A stretch of 55,928 nt of DNA from Flavisolibacter sp. (GCA_028288675.1 JAQBNG010000085.1:1-55928), one strand, 5' to 3'; counted from the stretch's first letter, positions 34,196 to 44,657 are shown. Translations and numbers: made by a program. The notes: generated from the sequence alone by a model not told the origin.

Positions 34196-37100
34196 ATGAA
34201 AAAACTATGTACACTTCTGTTTATTTCCAATCTTTTTATTTTATCAGGTTTTGCACAAACGCCGGGAGTGCAATGGCAAATAAATGACCGCAACGGTGTA
34301 GGTGACGGAACTGCATTGGCCACCAGCGATAGCGGGTTGATTTTAAGCTTAGGAAACAAACTATCCAAAATAGACAAGCATGGCTTATTGGAATGGAAAG
34401 TGACACCTGTGCAAACAATCGAAAGCTTCAAACATATCAGGAAAGGGGCTGATGGAAATTATTATGCATTTGGACAATCAGGGAACTTTTCAAACACCGA
34501 CTTCTATGTGCTGAAATTTACCGGTTCCGGAACAATCCTATGGGAAAAAACCTTTGGCGGAAGCCAGAGAGAGGAGTTAGATGATGTGAAGGAAACAGCT
34601 GATGGCGGTTGGGTTTTAGGCGGGGCAACCTATTCAGGTGATGGTGATGTGATTCCTCCTACAAATCATTCGTACGATTCTACAAAGTCCGAAGTCTGGT
34701 TGATTAAAGTAAGCCCGTTGGGAAACAAGGTATGGACAAAAACCTTTGGCGGCTCGGAACATGAACACTTAAATCGCATTATAGGAAATCAGACTGATGG
34801 CTTTTTAATAGCTTGCTTTAGTAATAGTACTGACGGAGACTTTCAGGACTTCAATGCTTATAATTCAGCCTGGTTACTAAACCTTGACAATGCGGGAAAT
34901 GTAATATGGAAAAAAAGGCAGGCTAATTTCAATACCATACACAGGACGTTTTGAAAACGCAGGGTAGCGGATATGTTTTGCTTGGTGATACAGCAACCTT
35001 TGGCGGTTTTACAAAGACGAATATTTTAATGGCGAAGATTGATTCTGAAGGAAACTCCATTTGGCAAAAAATACACGACCCTCATAATATTGACTATGAA
35101 TTGGATGCCAGATTATTTCAACTACAGGATGGAAGCTTTACATTTTTAGCTTCCACTGAGACAATTGATACAGCAACACACCAGTTATTAGATATAGATG
35201 TTGTTTTGTATAAAACTGATAGTAATGGAAATCTCCTATGGCAAAAAGCTTATAATGGCAGTCAAAGGGAATATGCTACTATGCGTTTAAAGAACAATGA
35301 CAATTTACTTGTAAACGTTGTAACCTTTTCTGCGGATGGAGATTTCAGTACTGGGTTTAATCAACCTGGCAATACAGAAAATGAAGATGTTTGGCTTATA
35401 GAAATTGACCCGGACGGAAATGAAATTTATAAACAGGTTTTCGGCGGTGCCGGTGATGACTATGCAGGCATTGAAATGCTTAACGACCAGATGTTTTTAA
35501 TTGGTGCGTCTAATTCATTTGGTACGGTTTCGGGTGATTATAGCTTATGGATTACAAAAGTGGGTCCGGCAAATAACATAAAGGCTACAGCTTATTTAGA
35601 TAATAACAGCAATGGCATCAAAGACGCTGATGAACCATTCACAACCAGAGCAACTATTTACGCTACTAAACAAGGTTCAACCATTTACTCACAAAAACTT
35701 TCAAACGGTGTATTTATCCTGAGTGTTGACACAGGAAATTATGTAGTCAATATTACGAATACAGGTTATTACATTCCTAATCCATCGACTGTCAACAGTT
35801 CTTTTTCAACTTATTTCAATACAGATTCAATCAGCTTCGCCCTGCAGCCCATACCCAATAAACAGGATTTGCAGGTGACCCTTTTCCCGCTAACACCGGC
35901 CCGCCCGGGATTTGCTGCCAGCTACCAGGTTCAATACAAAAATGTGGGCACTACTACCATAAGTTCGGGTAAGGTATCGCTGGTAAAAGACACCCGTCTG
36001 AATTTTATAACAAGCCTTCCAACTCCGGCAAGTATAACAGCCGATACCTTGCAATGGGGTTATTCCAATTTTGCTCCCGGCCAAACAGCTTCTTTACAAA
36101 TTAATTTTACGGTAGCAGCGCCACCTGCGTCCAATTTTGGCGATACACTAAAATTGCTGGCAACTATCTACCCGGTTGCCGGCGATGAAACTCCTGCCGA
36201 TGATACAGCTATACTGAAACAAAGGGTGGTTGGCTCTTACGATCCTAACGATAAAACGGAACGCAACGGCGGCCTTATAACTCCCGCTTTTATCAGTAAA
36301 GGCGAGGCCCTGCTTTACACTATCCGTTTTCAAAACACGGGCACAGATACTGCTTTTGGGGTAGCCGTAAGAGATACGTTAAGCAACAAAGTAGATGTAG
36401 CCACGCTGGAAATAATTTCTGCCAGCCATTTATATAAACTGGAGATAGAGGATAGTATTTTAATCTGGCAATTTGATAATATTCTGCTGCCTGACAGCAC
36501 TACAAATGAAGCTGCCAGCCATGGCTATATTGTGTATCGCATCCGTCCTAAGGCCACAGTTTTTGGAGGTGAAATTATTCACAACACCGCTTCTATTTAT
36601 TTTGATTTTAACCTGCCGGTTCTAACCAATGATGCATCAACGCTCGTAAAGGCTAACCTCGCCGTGTTGCCTCAAGGCTTGCTGAGCTTTTACGGAAACA
36701 GGCAGGAGCAAAAAGTGAATCTCTTTTGGAAAGTAGCGGACATTAATGGATTAAAAAAATTCAACATAGAGCGCAGTATTGACGGAATTAATTATACGCA
36801 AACAGGCAGCGCTTTTGCAGAAAGCTCTCGTATGAATTATATGTTCACCGATCTTTCATTTACTGCTTCACTTGTTATTTTCTATCGTTTAGCATTGATA
36901 GCTGGGGATGGAAGTTATAAATACAGCAATGTTCTGGCTTTCCATAAAGAAGGAGATAATGCCGGTGCGCTGGTTATTTCGCCGAACCCTGTGATGAAGC
37001 AATCTTCCATTTCTTTCAATGCTCTAAAAACAGGAAAGGCTGAACTCCAGGTTTTGACCGCAAGCGGAAATATTATTAGCCGTCAAGCCATTGACCTAAC

Positions 37101-37215
37101 CCGAGGACTCAATGTATTTCCGTTAATTAAAAATTACGTGTTGGTTCCAGGTATTTATTTTTTGCGGATCATAAGCGGAGAAGTGAGGAAAACTACATCG
37201 TTCGTTATTAAATAA
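34196..37215 (+). pseudogene. T9SS-sorted secreted protein, split by a frameshift near 34950
   Basis: Two frames, 34196-34954 and 34951-37215, make up one protein of about 1005 residues. The N-terminal part has a signal peptide (MKKLCTLLFISNLFILSGFA) and propeller-like repeats with W-x-K-T-F-G-G-S motifs (WEKTFGGSQRE, WTKTFGGSEHE), which continue after the break (WQKAYNGSQRE). Then a SdrD-like segment (AYLDNNSNGIKDADEPF), a domain with SYDPNDKTERNGG typical of Bacteroidota surface proteins, and a C-terminal type IX sorting domain (LVISPNPVMKQSSISF to the end). Adding one T to the GTTTTG at 34948-34953 restores frame. Could be a true lesion or a sequencing error. Confidence 0.85.
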
Positions 37216-37277
37216 TGCTTAGGAAATTTAAGAGTAAAACCTAAAATATATTAACAAATTCCTCTGTGCAACCCTTT

Positions 37278-37330
37278 AGGCATTGAATTTGTCCTTATTG
37301 GACTATTCAATGCCTTTTTTCATTCGGCCC
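37278..37330 (+). terminator. Intrinsic terminator after the T9SS gene
   Basis: AGGCATTGAA (37278-37287) with TTCAATGCCT (37316-37325) and an inner GTCC/GGAC stem, then TTTTTT. Confidence 0.88.
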
Positions 37331-37369
37331 GTTGAAGCCTATGGAAAACACCAATGGTCTTGAATATAG

Positions 37370-37385
37370 GGCTCCTTCGGGAGCC
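37370..37385. other. UUCG tetraloop hairpin GGCTCC-TTCG-GGAGCC
   Basis: Perfect 6-bp stem with TTCG loop in the spacer between the T9SS gene and the convergent flippase-like gene. No T tract on either strand, so probably not a terminator by itself. Confidence 0.6.
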
Positions 37386-37453
37386 TTCCTTAATTGCGGA
37401 TGCAGGATTTGAAAAGCCTGTCTGCCGGAAGGTTTGTGATCTCACAGCATTGT

Positions 37454-38374
37454 CTAAGGCTGTGCCTGCAATCTATTCTTTTCTACCTTTAACGGGTCGT
37501 GGAAAATGAAATAAGCGCCGGGTAAAGAACCGGCTACACTACTCAAATAAAACAGCAGGCTAATAATCACACCTATATGCGGATCTAAGCCAAAATAGAT
37601 GGCGCCTTCTGCAAAAACCACTTCCCTGGTTCCCAATCCGCCACCTAATGAAAGCGGCAAAACTGAAACTACTGAAGCAGTAAGGAATATAAATATCCAT
37701 TGTTGATGATCCATCCGGACATGGATGGCCGATAAAATGAAATATACCCCGATTACCTGGATCCCCTGCACCAGCAACCCCAAAAAAAGCGTAGCCCAAA
37801 AGCTGGATAGAAAGTCTTTGAAGAACTTTCTTATAACGATGTAAAAAATCAAAATTGAAATGAAGCAACCTGAAATTAAGATGGCATCAATCCATTTATC
37901 ATCCAGAACAATTACTCCATAAATACAAAGCAAAATTCCCAAGCCCAACAAACCGCTAAATCTGTCCAATAATACCGCTGCACCTGTTTTTTTATAAGGT
38001 GCATCCATTCTTTTATTCAGTAAAACCACCTTATAAGCATCGCCGCTAATGGAACCAGGAAGAAATAGATTATAAAACATACCCAGCCAGTAAAGCTTCA
38101 GGTTTGTCCATTGAGATAAATGGAGATTAATGTTTTTGAAATAAATATTGAGGCGGTACGCGGCAATGATTTTCGAAAGAATATAAATGAAAACTGATGC
38201 AATCAGTAAAGGCCAGATTGCGTTTTTTAATGCTTCAAAAGCTTTGGTAAAATCAATCTTCGTGGAGATATACCAGAAACATAATACGGTAATTACCACT
38301 TTGAACAACAATTTCAAACCCTTGCTGAGCCTGGATTCTGTTTTGTCAGAAGTGTTTTTTTGTATGAGAGACAT
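37454..38374 (-). CDS. Flippase-like integral membrane protein (LPG synthase TM family)
   Basis: From the ATG at 38374 (MSLIQKNTSDKTES) the protein has 306 residues and about eight membrane segments. It belongs to the lysylphosphatidylglycerol synthase TM / UPF0104 family: the segment LYWLGMFYNLFLPGSISGDA with a nearby VVLLNKRM, and SVLPLSLGGGLGTREVVF near residue 240 are the family hallmarks. Homologues without the soluble aminoacyltransferase domain, as here, are often linked to lipid or glycan export. The annotated frame extends to 38464, but the N-terminus from there is not conserved in look. Convergent with the T9SS gene, divergent from rpsJ. Confidence 0.87.
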   Translation of the reverse strand: MSLIQKNTSDKTESRLSKGLKLLFKVVITVLCFWYISTKIDFTKAFEALKNAIWPLLIASVFIYILSKIIAAYRLNIYFKNINLHLSQWTNLKLYWLGMFYNLFLPGSISGDAYKVVLLNKRMDAPYKKTGAAVLLDRFSGLLGLGILLCIYGVIVLDDKWIDAILISGCFISILIFYIVIRKFFKDFLSSFWATLFLGLLVQGIQVIGVYFILSAIHVRMDHQQWIFIFLTASVVSVLPLSLGGGLGTREVVFAEGAIYFGLDPHIGVIISLLFYLSSVAGSLPGAYFIFHDPLKVEKNRLQAQP

Positions 38375-38547
38375 TATTGAATTAAATCCTGAAAGAAGAT
38401 GCAAATAAAGGAAAATGATTGAAGAAATAAATTTGACAGGTGAACTTTGGCCATTGAAATACAAAGGAGTTTCAGGTCAATATAAAACTTGCAAACGGAA
38501 ATTAAAGATTGTTATGCCTTTCTTCACAAAAATTCTTTCCTAAACTT

Positions 38548-38578
38548 TTGTCCGTTTAGTCTCATACCCATACTTTTG
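38548..38578 (+). promoter_or_regulatory. Promoter of the S10-spc operon
   Basis: TTG at 38548-38550, 20-nt spacer, exact TACTTTTG at 38571-38578, 30 nt before the rpsJ ATG. Best-spaced promoter in the window. Confidence 0.82.
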
Positions 38579-38608
38579 CACTCCCATTGTAAAAAATGGT
38601 GTTTGATT

Positions 38609-38914
38609 ATGTCACAACGAATCAGAATTAAACTTCAGTCTTACGACCATAACCTGGTTGATAAATCAGCAGAGAAAATTGTAAAGACTGTCCGCAGCAC
38701 AGGCGCAGTAGTAACAGGACCGATTCCTCTTCCTACACGTACTAAAATTTTTACGGTATTGCGTTCACCGCACGTAAACAAAAAAAGCCGCGAGCAGTTC
38801 CAGTTAGCTACACATAAACGCTTATTGGATATCTACACGTCGAGTTCAAGAACCGTAGACGCTCTTTCAAAGCTTGATTTGCCAAGTGGTGTGGAAGTAG
38901 AGATCAAAGCATAA
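38609..38914 (+). CDS. rpsJ: 30S ribosomal protein S10
   Basis: uS10, 101 residues, head of the 30S subunit and NusE in antitermination. I start at the ATG at 38609 ([20 protein letters not shown]), because the promoter overlaps the longer frame from 38489. [17 protein letters not shown] is conserved. First gene of the operon. It is followed by an unusually long 296-nt spacer. Confidence 0.98.
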   Translation: MSQRIRIKLQSYDHNLVDKSAEKIVKTVRSTGAVVTGPIPLPTRTKIFTVLRSPHVNKKSREQFQLATHKRLLDIYTSSSRTVDALSKLDLPSGVEVEIKA

Positions 38915-39210
38915 ACCTCAAACCCCTAAAAGGGTGTTGAAAAACAGTTCTTATAAATAAAACATTTCTCATCTCTCAACGTATCGCTTTGGCGAAACAG
39001 AAAAGAGCTCTGAATCTAAACGGCTCTCTTTCCAATTTGGAATTAAGAGTTAACATATAAACAAGCCCTTCGAGGTTTGTTTGTCGCCGGTACTTCCGAA
39101 TCCCTTAAGGTGGATACAAAGGAAAAGGTCGGTTGATAAACCAGGATTGAAGACCCAATATTCCATGGGTCTGTCTTGTACAACCTTGCGGGGAGTAAAC
39201 CGCAAAGAAA
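38915..39210 (+). other. 296-nt structured spacer between rpsJ and rplC
   Basis: The region can form several hairpins: 38919-38940 (TCAAACCCCT with AGGGTGTTGA, mismatched), 39059-39082 (AAACAAGCC with GGTTTGTTT, one G-U pair), 39151-39172 (AGACCCA with TGGGTCT) and 39186-39205 (TTGCGG with CCGCAA), the last ending 5 nt before the rplC ATG. No gene. Could be a regulatory leader for the rest of the operon. Confidence 0.55.
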
Positions 39211-39828
39211 ATGAAAGGAATTATTGGTAAAAAAATTGGGATGACCAGCATCTTTGATGCGAATGGCAAGCAAACCGCTTGTACCATTATCGAAGCTGGG
39301 CCCTGCGTAGTTACCCAGGTTAAAACGCAGGAATCAGATGGCTACACGGCCTTACAGGTAGGCTTCGGTGACAAGAAAGAAAAGCATACGAACGCTTCTG
39401 CTAAAAATCACTTCGCTAAAGCCAACACTCCGGCTAAAAGTTACGTAAAAGAATTTCGCAACTCATCTCTCGAAAAAAATATCGGTGATACTATTACTGT
39501 TGACATATTCGCAGAAGGCGATAAAGTTGAAGTAGTGGGTACAACAAAAGGAAAGGGTTTTCAGGGTGTTGTAAAACGCCATGGTTTCTCTGGTGTTGGT
39601 GAAGCATCTCACGGTCAGCATGATCGGCAGAGAGCACCGGGTTCTATTGGTGGATCATCTTATCCTGCCCGTGTATTCAAAGGGATGCGCATGGCCGGCC
39701 GCATGGGCCAGGATAGAGTAAAAGTAAAAGGACTCCAGGTAGTAAAAATTTTCCCTGAGAAGAATTACATATTAATCAGTGGTGCTGTTCCGGGCCACAA
39801 TGGTTCAATCGTTTTAATCCAAAAGTAG
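39211..39828 (+). CDS. rplC: 50S ribosomal protein L3
   Basis: uL3, 205 residues, binds near the peptidyl transferase centre. [33 protein letters not shown] and the [11 protein letters not shown] loop are conserved. A 6-bp hairpin ends 5 nt before its ATG, which would affect initiation if it forms. Confidence 0.98.
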   Translation: MKGIIGKKIGMTSIFDANGKQTACTIIEAGPCVVTQVKTQESDGYTALQVGFGDKKEKHTNASAKNHFAKANTPAKSYVKEFRNSSLEKNIGDTITVDIFAEGDKVEVVGTTKGKGFQGVVKRHGFSGVGEASHGQHDRQRAPGSIGGSSYPARVFKGMRMAGRMGQDRVKVKGLQVVKIFPEKNYILISGAVPGHNGSIVLIQK

Positions 39829-39884
39829 GGACATGCCATGGTGTGTCTTATAAAGAAGATGTACCGGGTTAAAAACAAATTATC

Positions 39885-40523
39885 ATGCAACTGAACGTTT
39901 TAAACATACAAGGACAAGAAACAGGCAGAACTGTTGAACTTCCTGAAGACATATTTGGCTTGGAACCTAATGACCACGCTATTTATTTAGCTGTAAAGCA
40001 ATATTTAGGAGCCCAGCGTCAGGGAACGCATAAGGTTAAAACCCGTGCAGAAGTTAAAGGTTCAAGCCGCAAATTACATAAGCAAAAAGGTACCGGTGGC
40101 TCTCGTAAGGGTAATATCCGTAATCCTTTATATAAAGGTGGCGGTACCGTTTTCGGACCTAAGCCGCATAAGTATGACATTAAGTTGAACCGTAAGGTGA
40201 AGGACTTAGCTAAAATGTCTGCTTTGTCTCATAAGGCTAAGGAAAATGCTATCATTATTGTTGAAGATGTAACATTAGATGTGCCTAAAACAAAAACATT
40301 CATGAACATCTTAAATAGCCTGAAAGTAGGTGATAAGAAATTGATGTTCGTAATGCCTGAGTATAATGATAACGTTTATATTTCTTCCCGTAATGTAGGA
40401 TCTGTTTTAACTACATTAATGAGTGATGTAAATACGTACGACCTGATTAATTCGGAAGTGTTAGTGTTAACCGAAAGCGCTGCGAAGATTTTTGCAAACG
40501 AAGAAGCGGAAGAAACCGCATAG
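39885..40523 (+). CDS. rplD: 50S ribosomal protein L4
   Basis: uL4, 212 residues, with the tunnel loop KLHKQKGTGGSRKGNIRNPL conserved. L4 is the autoregulator of the S10 operon in E. coli; whether that applies here is unknown. Preceded by a 56-nt spacer with a near-palindrome ACATGCCATGGTGTGT. Confidence 0.98.
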   Translation: MQLNVLNIQGQETGRTVELPEDIFGLEPNDHAIYLAVKQYLGAQRQGTHKVKTRAEVKGSSRKLHKQKGTGGSRKGNIRNPLYKGGGTVFGPKPHKYDIKLNRKVKDLAKMSALSHKAKENAIIIVEDVTLDVPKTKTFMNILNSLKVGDKKLMFVMPEYNDNVYISSRNVGSVLTTLMSDVNTYDLINSEVLVLTESAAKIFANEEAEETA

Positions 40524-40596
40524 TAATTAGCTGATTAGCCGATCTGATGATTTGCTGGTTAAGTTAGATTTTCAAATTTTCAAATTAGAGAAAGAA

Positions 40597-40896
40597 ATGA
40601 AACTTTCTGAAGTATTAATAAAACCGATTTTAACCGAAAAAGCAAATGCCCAGCAGGAAAGCCTGCGTCGTTATGCTTTTCGTGTGTCCCGTAAGGCAAA
40701 CAAACTGGAAATTAAAAAGGCAGTGGAAGACGTTTACGGCGTAACCATCACGGACGTAAATACGATCATGGTTCCGGGTAAAAGCAAAACCCGTCATACC
40801 AAGAAAGGGTTTACCAAAGGACAGAAGCAGGCTTACAAAAAAGCGTTGGTAACTGTAGCTGTCGGGGAAACAATTGATTTGTATAGCAATATCTAA
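40597..40896 (+). CDS. rplW: 50S ribosomal protein L23
   Basis: uL23, 99 residues, at the exit of the peptide tunnel. I start at the ATG at 40597 (MKLSEVLIKPILTEKAN); the longer frame from 40552 begins in repeat-like spacer words (TTTTCAAATTTTCAAATTAG). EIKKAVEDVYGVTITDVNT is conserved. Confidence 0.97.
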   Translation: MKLSEVLIKPILTEKANAQQESLRRYAFRVSRKANKLEIKKAVEDVYGVTITDVNTIMVPGKSKTRHTKKGFTKGQKQAYKKALVTVAVGETIDLYSNI

Positions 40897-40995
40897 GATC
40901 AGAAGATTACAAAAGCCATACGTCGAAATTTGGATTTTGAAATCTTGAAATAAACTAAGTATGGTCCGCAAGACCGCAAACCTTGCAAATTTTAT

Positions 40996-41835
40996 ATGGC
41001 ACTAAAAAAATATAAACCTGTTACAGCCGGTACTCGTTGGAGAATCGGTAACGCATACGCAGAGATCACAACCAATGAGCCTGAAAAGTCTTTGCTGGAA
41101 GTAAAAGGACGCACTGGCGGACGTAACTTCCAGGGCCGCAGGGCAATGCGTTACATTGGTGGGGGGCATAAGAAAGCCTACCGTGTAATTGATTTCAAGC
41201 GTAATAAAGCTGGGATTCCTGCTACGGTTGCAACAATTGAGTACGATCCGAACCGCACTACATTTATTGCCTTATTGCATTATGCAGATGGTGAAAAAAG
41301 ATATATCCTCGCTCCACAAGGTTTGCAGGTTGGCGCTACGGTTTTAAGTGGTGATAACATTGCTCCTGAACTAGGAAATGCATTACAGTTGAAAAGCATG
41401 CCTTTGGGTACTGTGGTCCATAACATCGAAATGCAGCCTGGCCAGGGTGGTAAGATTGCCCGGTCAGCCGGTGCATCTGCGCAGCTTTCTAACAAAGAAG
41501 AAAAGTATGCGATCTTAAAAATGCCAAGCGGCGAATTACGTAAAGTGCTTATCAATTGTTATGCAACAGTAGGTACTGCCAGTAATGGCGATCATCAACT
41601 GCAATCAATGGGTAAAGCAGGCCGTAATGTTTGGAAAGGTATTCGCCCCCGTGTTCGTGGTGTAGCCATGAACCCTGTAGATCACCCGATGGGTGGTGGT
41701 GAAGGCCGTGCCTCTGGCGGTCAGCCTCGCAGCAGAACTGGTCAATACTCCCGCGGATTAAAAACACGTACAAAAGGTAAGGGTAGCGATAAATTCATTA
41801 TCCAGCGTAAGAACGGAAAGAAGCTGGCGAAATAA
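40996..41835 (+). CDS. rplB: 50S ribosomal protein L2
   Basis: uL2, 279 residues, needed for subunit joining and peptidyl transferase activity. [20 protein letters not shown] contains the conserved active-region His. A small hairpin GCAAG/CTTGC (40968-40986) lies 9 nt before the ATG. Confidence 0.98.
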   Translation: MALKKYKPVTAGTRWRIGNAYAEITTNEPEKSLLEVKGRTGGRNFQGRRAMRYIGGGHKKAYRVIDFKRNKAGIPATVATIEYDPNRTTFIALLHYADGEKRYILAPQGLQVGATVLSGDNIAPELGNALQLKSMPLGTVVHNIEMQPGQGGKIARSAGASAQLSNKEEKYAILKMPSGELRKVLINCYATVGTASNGDHQLQSMGKAGRNVWKGIRPRVRGVAMNPVDHPMGGGEGRASGGQPRSRTGQYSRGLKTRTKGKGSDKFIIQRKNGKKLAK

Positions 41836-41907
41836 TGAGTGATGGGTAATCAGTAATGAATGCTCCTCGATCATAAATCAACAATCAGTAATTAGAAATA
41901 ATAACAC

Positions 41908-42177
41908 ATGGCTCGTTCAATTAAAAAAGGTCCTTATGTAGCAGCTCACCTGGAAGATAAAGTGGTAGCTATAAACGACGGCAAAAACAAAAAAGGCGTG
42001 ATCAAAACATGGAGCCGCCGTTCAACGATCACTCCTGATTTTGTAGGCCATACGTTTGCTGTGCACAACGGAAACAAATTTATTCCAGTGTATGTAACAG
42101 AATTCATGGTGGGGCATAAGTTAGGCGAATTCGCTCCTACCAGAAATTTCAGAGGACACTCAAGTAAGAAGGGTTAA
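41908..42177 (+). CDS. rpsS: 30S ribosomal protein S19
   Basis: uS19, 89 residues, in the 30S head, paired with S13. [19 protein letters not shown] and [15 protein letters not shown] are conserved. The 72-nt spacer after rplB has direct repeats of AATCAGTAAT. Confidence 0.98.
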   Translation: MARSIKKGPYVAAHLEDKVVAINDGKNKKGVIKTWSRRSTITPDFVGHTFAVHNGNKFIPVYVTEFMVGHKLGEFAPTRNFRGHSSKKG

Positions 42178-42180
42178 TTG

Positions 42181-42205
42181 GTTAGGAGTTAGGAGTTAGG
42201 AGTTA
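42181..42205 (+). repeat. Tandem 7-bp repeat GTTAGGA
   Basis: GTTAGGA three times followed by a partial unit, in the rpsS-rplV spacer, before CCCCAAATACCAAACGCC words. Confidence 0.85.
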
Positions 42206-42249
42206 AGCAACCCCAAATACCAAACGCCAGACCCCAAACAAAATATAAA

Positions 42250-42588
42250 ATGGAAGCAGTAGCAAAACTGAGAAATTATCCGACATCACCCCGTAAGATG
42301 CGCTTGCTAGCAGATCTGATTCGCGGTATGAAAGTAGAAAAAGCGTTGGCCGAATTGGAATTCAATCCAAAGCATCCGTCAGTGCCTATGCGCAAGTTGG
42401 TTTTAAGTGCAATTAGTAACTGGAAGCAGAAGAATGAAGGTGGCGATGAAAGCCAGTTGATTGTAAAAACTATCATGGTAGATGGCGCAAGAACATTAAA
42501 GCGTATGCGTCCTGCACCACAGGGCCGAGGCTACCGTGTACGTAAAAGAAGCAATCACGTAACTGTAATTGTTGACGCAAAACCATAA
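42250..42588 (+). CDS. rplV: 50S ribosomal protein L22
   Basis: uL22, 112 residues, lines the exit tunnel with its beta hairpin ([20 protein letters not shown]). [20 protein letters not shown] opens it. Length is normal. Confidence 0.98.
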   Translation: MEAVAKLRNYPTSPRKMRLLADLIRGMKVEKALAELEFNPKHPSVPMRKLVLSAISNWKQKNEGGDESQLIVKTIMVDGARTLKRMRPAPQGRGYRVRKRSNHVTVIVDAKP

Positions 42589-42608
42589 AAAAACAAAATC
42601 ACAACTTT

Positions 42609-42644
42609 CAAATCTCAAGCTACAACCTTGAAATTTGAGATTTG
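42609..42644 (+). repeat. Self-complementary words in rplV-rpsC spacer
   Basis: CAAATCTCAA (42609-42618) and TTGAGATTTG (42635-42644), exact 10-bp arms. Confidence 0.75.
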
Positions 42645-42668
42645 GTACTTGAAATTTAAAAATAAATC

Positions 42669-43535
42669 ATGGGTCAAAAAGCAAATCCAATTGGTAACAG
42701 GTTAGGCATCATCCGTGGATGGGAATCTAACTGGTATGGCAACAAAAAAGACTTTGCCATTAAGCTGATTGAAGATCACAAAATCAGAACTTATCTAAAT
42801 GCCCGTATCAGCAAAGGCGGTATTGCCAAAATTGTGATTGAAAGAACTTTAGGAAAGCTAATAATTACTATTCATACATCTAAGCCAGGTATTATCATCG
42901 GTAAGGGTGGTGGCGAAGTTGACCGGGTTAAAGAAGAGCTGAAAAAACTGACAGGTAAGGAAGACGTACAGATCAACATTCTTGAAATTCGTCGGCCTGA
43001 ATTGGATGCAATGATTGTAGGCGATACAATTGCCCGTCAGATTGAAAACCGTATAAACTTTAAACGTGCTACTAAAATGGCCATTGCTTCTGCACTTCGT
43101 ATGGGTGCTGAAGGAATTAAAGTTCAGTGTAGTGGTCGTTTGGGTGGTGCTGAAATTGCCCGTAGTGAAAAGTTCATGCAAGGCCGTGTTCCACTTCACA
43201 CCTTCCGTATGGATATTGATTATGCCAACGTGTTTGCACAAACCGTTTACGGTAAAATTGGTATCAAAGTTTGGATTTGCCGAGGTGAAATTTTAGGCAA
43301 GCGTGACCTTAATCCAAATTTCATTGGTGGTAAGGATGCCGGTCAAAGTATGGGGGAAAGAAGAGACAATCGTGGTGGTGATTTCGGTGGAAGACGTGAT
43401 GATCGTGGTGGAAGTGGTGGTGACCGCAGAGGCGGCGGCGGCCAAGGTGGAGGAAACTTCAACCGTGGTGGTGGTCAAGGTCAGGGAGGCGGTGGCCGTT
43501 CTGGTGGACAAGGCGGTGGCGGCGGACGCAGATAA
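42669..43535 (+). CDS. rpsC: 30S ribosomal protein S3 with RGG-like C-terminal tail
   Basis: uS3, 288 residues, at the mRNA entry site with helicase activity. The KH domain is seen at [20 protein letters not shown] and the S3 C-terminal domain at [20 protein letters not shown]. After about residue 225 it continues in a 60-residue tail of Gly, Arg, Asp, Gln and Asn ([20 protein letters not shown] and more), resembling RNA-binding RGG boxes. Many S3 proteins have tails, but one so Gly-rich is unusual. The repetitive DNA of the tail also appears as antisense shadow frames. Confidence 0.97.
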   Translation: MGQKANPIGNRLGIIRGWESNWYGNKKDFAIKLIEDHKIRTYLNARISKGGIAKIVIERTLGKLIITIHTSKPGIIIGKGGGEVDRVKEELKKLTGKEDVQINILEIRRPELDAMIVGDTIARQIENRINFKRATKMAIASALRMGAEGIKVQCSGRLGGAEIARSEKFMQGRVPLHTFRMDIDYANVFAQTVYGKIGIKVWICRGEILGKRDLNPNFIGGKDAGQSMGERRDNRGGDFGGRRDDRGGSGGDRRGGGGQGGGNFNRGGGQGQGGGGRSGGQGGGGGRR

Positions 43536-43652
43536 AGAGATTGGCAGTTTGCATTAAGCAATTGACAATTTTAAAAAGTTCAATAATTATAAAGAATGGT
43601 TCGAGTTTAGGGTTCAACCCAAAACTACAAACCACAAACTATAAACTAAGTT

Positions 43653-44075
43653 ATGTTACAGCCGAAAAGATCGAAGCACAGGAAGATGCAGAAAGGCCGC
43701 ATGAAAGGCGATGCGAAAAGAGGGTTTACTATCGCTTTTGGTTCATATGCACTGAAGACTTTGGATAGCCATTGGATAACTGACCGTCAGATTGAAGCTG
43801 CCCGTCAGGCGTTAACCCGTCATATGAAACGTGAGGGTAACGTATGGATCCGCATTTTTCCTGACAAGCCTATCACCAATAAGCCTGCAGAGGTGCGCAT
43901 GGGTAAGGGTAAAGGTAATCTTGAGTATTGGGCTGCTGTAGTAAAACCAGGCCGCATTCTTTTTGAGATTGACGGTGTGTCGGAAGAAGTAGCAAAAGGT
44001 GCTTTGCATCTAGCGGCAGGTAAGTTACCGGTAATGACAAAATTTGTTAAGCGTCGCGATTTAGAAGAGGCTTAA
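43653..44075 (+). CDS. rplP: 50S ribosomal protein L16
   Basis: uL16, 140 residues, near the A-site tRNA elbow. [19 protein letters not shown] and [20 protein letters not shown] are conserved. The 117-nt spacer before it contains GGGTTCAACCC and ACTACAAACCACAAACTATA words. Confidence 0.98.
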   Translation: MLQPKRSKHRKMQKGRMKGDAKRGFTIAFGSYALKTLDSHWITDRQIEAARQALTRHMKREGNVWIRIFPDKPITNKPAEVRMGKGKGNLEYWAAVVKPGRILFEIDGVSEEVAKGALHLAAGKLPVMTKFVKRRDLEEA

Positions 44076-44100
44076 TCAATCATAGATAAAACTGATTCAC

Positions 44101-44310
44101 ATGTCAAAGACAGTAGATTTTAAAAAGAGCATTGAAAGTTTAAACGATCAGGATCTGACGGCTCGTATAAAAGAAGATGAAGCCCGTTTAAAAAAACTTG
44201 AATTCGCTCATGCTATTTCTCCACTGGAAAACCCGGTGAGCATTCGTAACCTGCGCAGAGAGTTAGCTCGTTTAAAAACAGAACTAAAGAAGAAACAACT
44301 TAGTGCATAA
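44101..44310 (+). CDS. rpmC: 50S ribosomal protein L29
   Basis: uL29, 69 residues, two-helix protein at the tunnel exit. The conserved [19 protein letters not shown] is present. Only 25 nt after rplP, without word repeats. Confidence 0.96.
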   Translation: MSKTVDFKKSIESLNDQDLTARIKEDEARLKKLEFAHAISPLENPVSIRNLRRELARLKTELKKKQLSA

Positions 44311-44342
44311 TTATCCGCTTAATGCGGACAAAGCTTAATAAC

Positions 44343-44642
44343 ATGGCTGAAAATACAACAGAAATAACAACAACAAGCGCTTCAGCGGAAGAACGCAACC
44401 TCCGTAAAACAAGGATTGGCGTTGTTACCAGCAATAAGATGACGAAGACCATTACCATCAAAGTGGAACGGAAAGTAAAGCATCCGATCTATGGTAAGTT
44501 CGTAAAAAAATCAACCAGCTTTCATGCCCACGATGAAAAGAATGAAGCGAACATTGGTGACATCGTTCGTATCATGGAAACACGCCCTTTGAGCAAAACG
44601 AAGCGTTGGAGATTGGTGGAAGTAATTGAGAAAGTTAAGTAA
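44343..44642 (+). CDS. rpsQ: 30S ribosomal protein S17
   Basis: uS17, 99 residues from the ATG at 44343 ([19 protein letters not shown]). The N-terminus is a Thr/Ser/Glu-rich extension of about 20 residues before the conserved [19 protein letters not shown] core. A longer frame from 44322 is unlikely. Confidence 0.96.
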   Translation: MAENTTEITTTSASAEERNLRKTRIGVVTSNKMTKTITIKVERKVKHPIYGKFVKKSTSFHAHDEKNEANIGDIVRIMETRPLSKTKRWRLVEVIEKVK

Positions 44643-44657
44643 TTCGATTATAAATGT

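Noticed and set aside
34943-34954. Programmed -1 frameshift in the T9SS gene
   Set aside because: No X-XXY-YYZ heptamer in the zero frame and no following stable hairpin; a one-base loss in the T run is simpler.
42181-42205. Short tandem repeats as a CRISPR array
   Set aside because: Units of 7 bp without spacers; no cas genes.
43590-43625. GGTTCGAGTTTAGGGTTCAACCC, like a tRNA T-arm
   Set aside because: No acceptor stem, anticodon arm or D-arm around it; it is spacer word sequence of the GGGTTCAACCC dialect.
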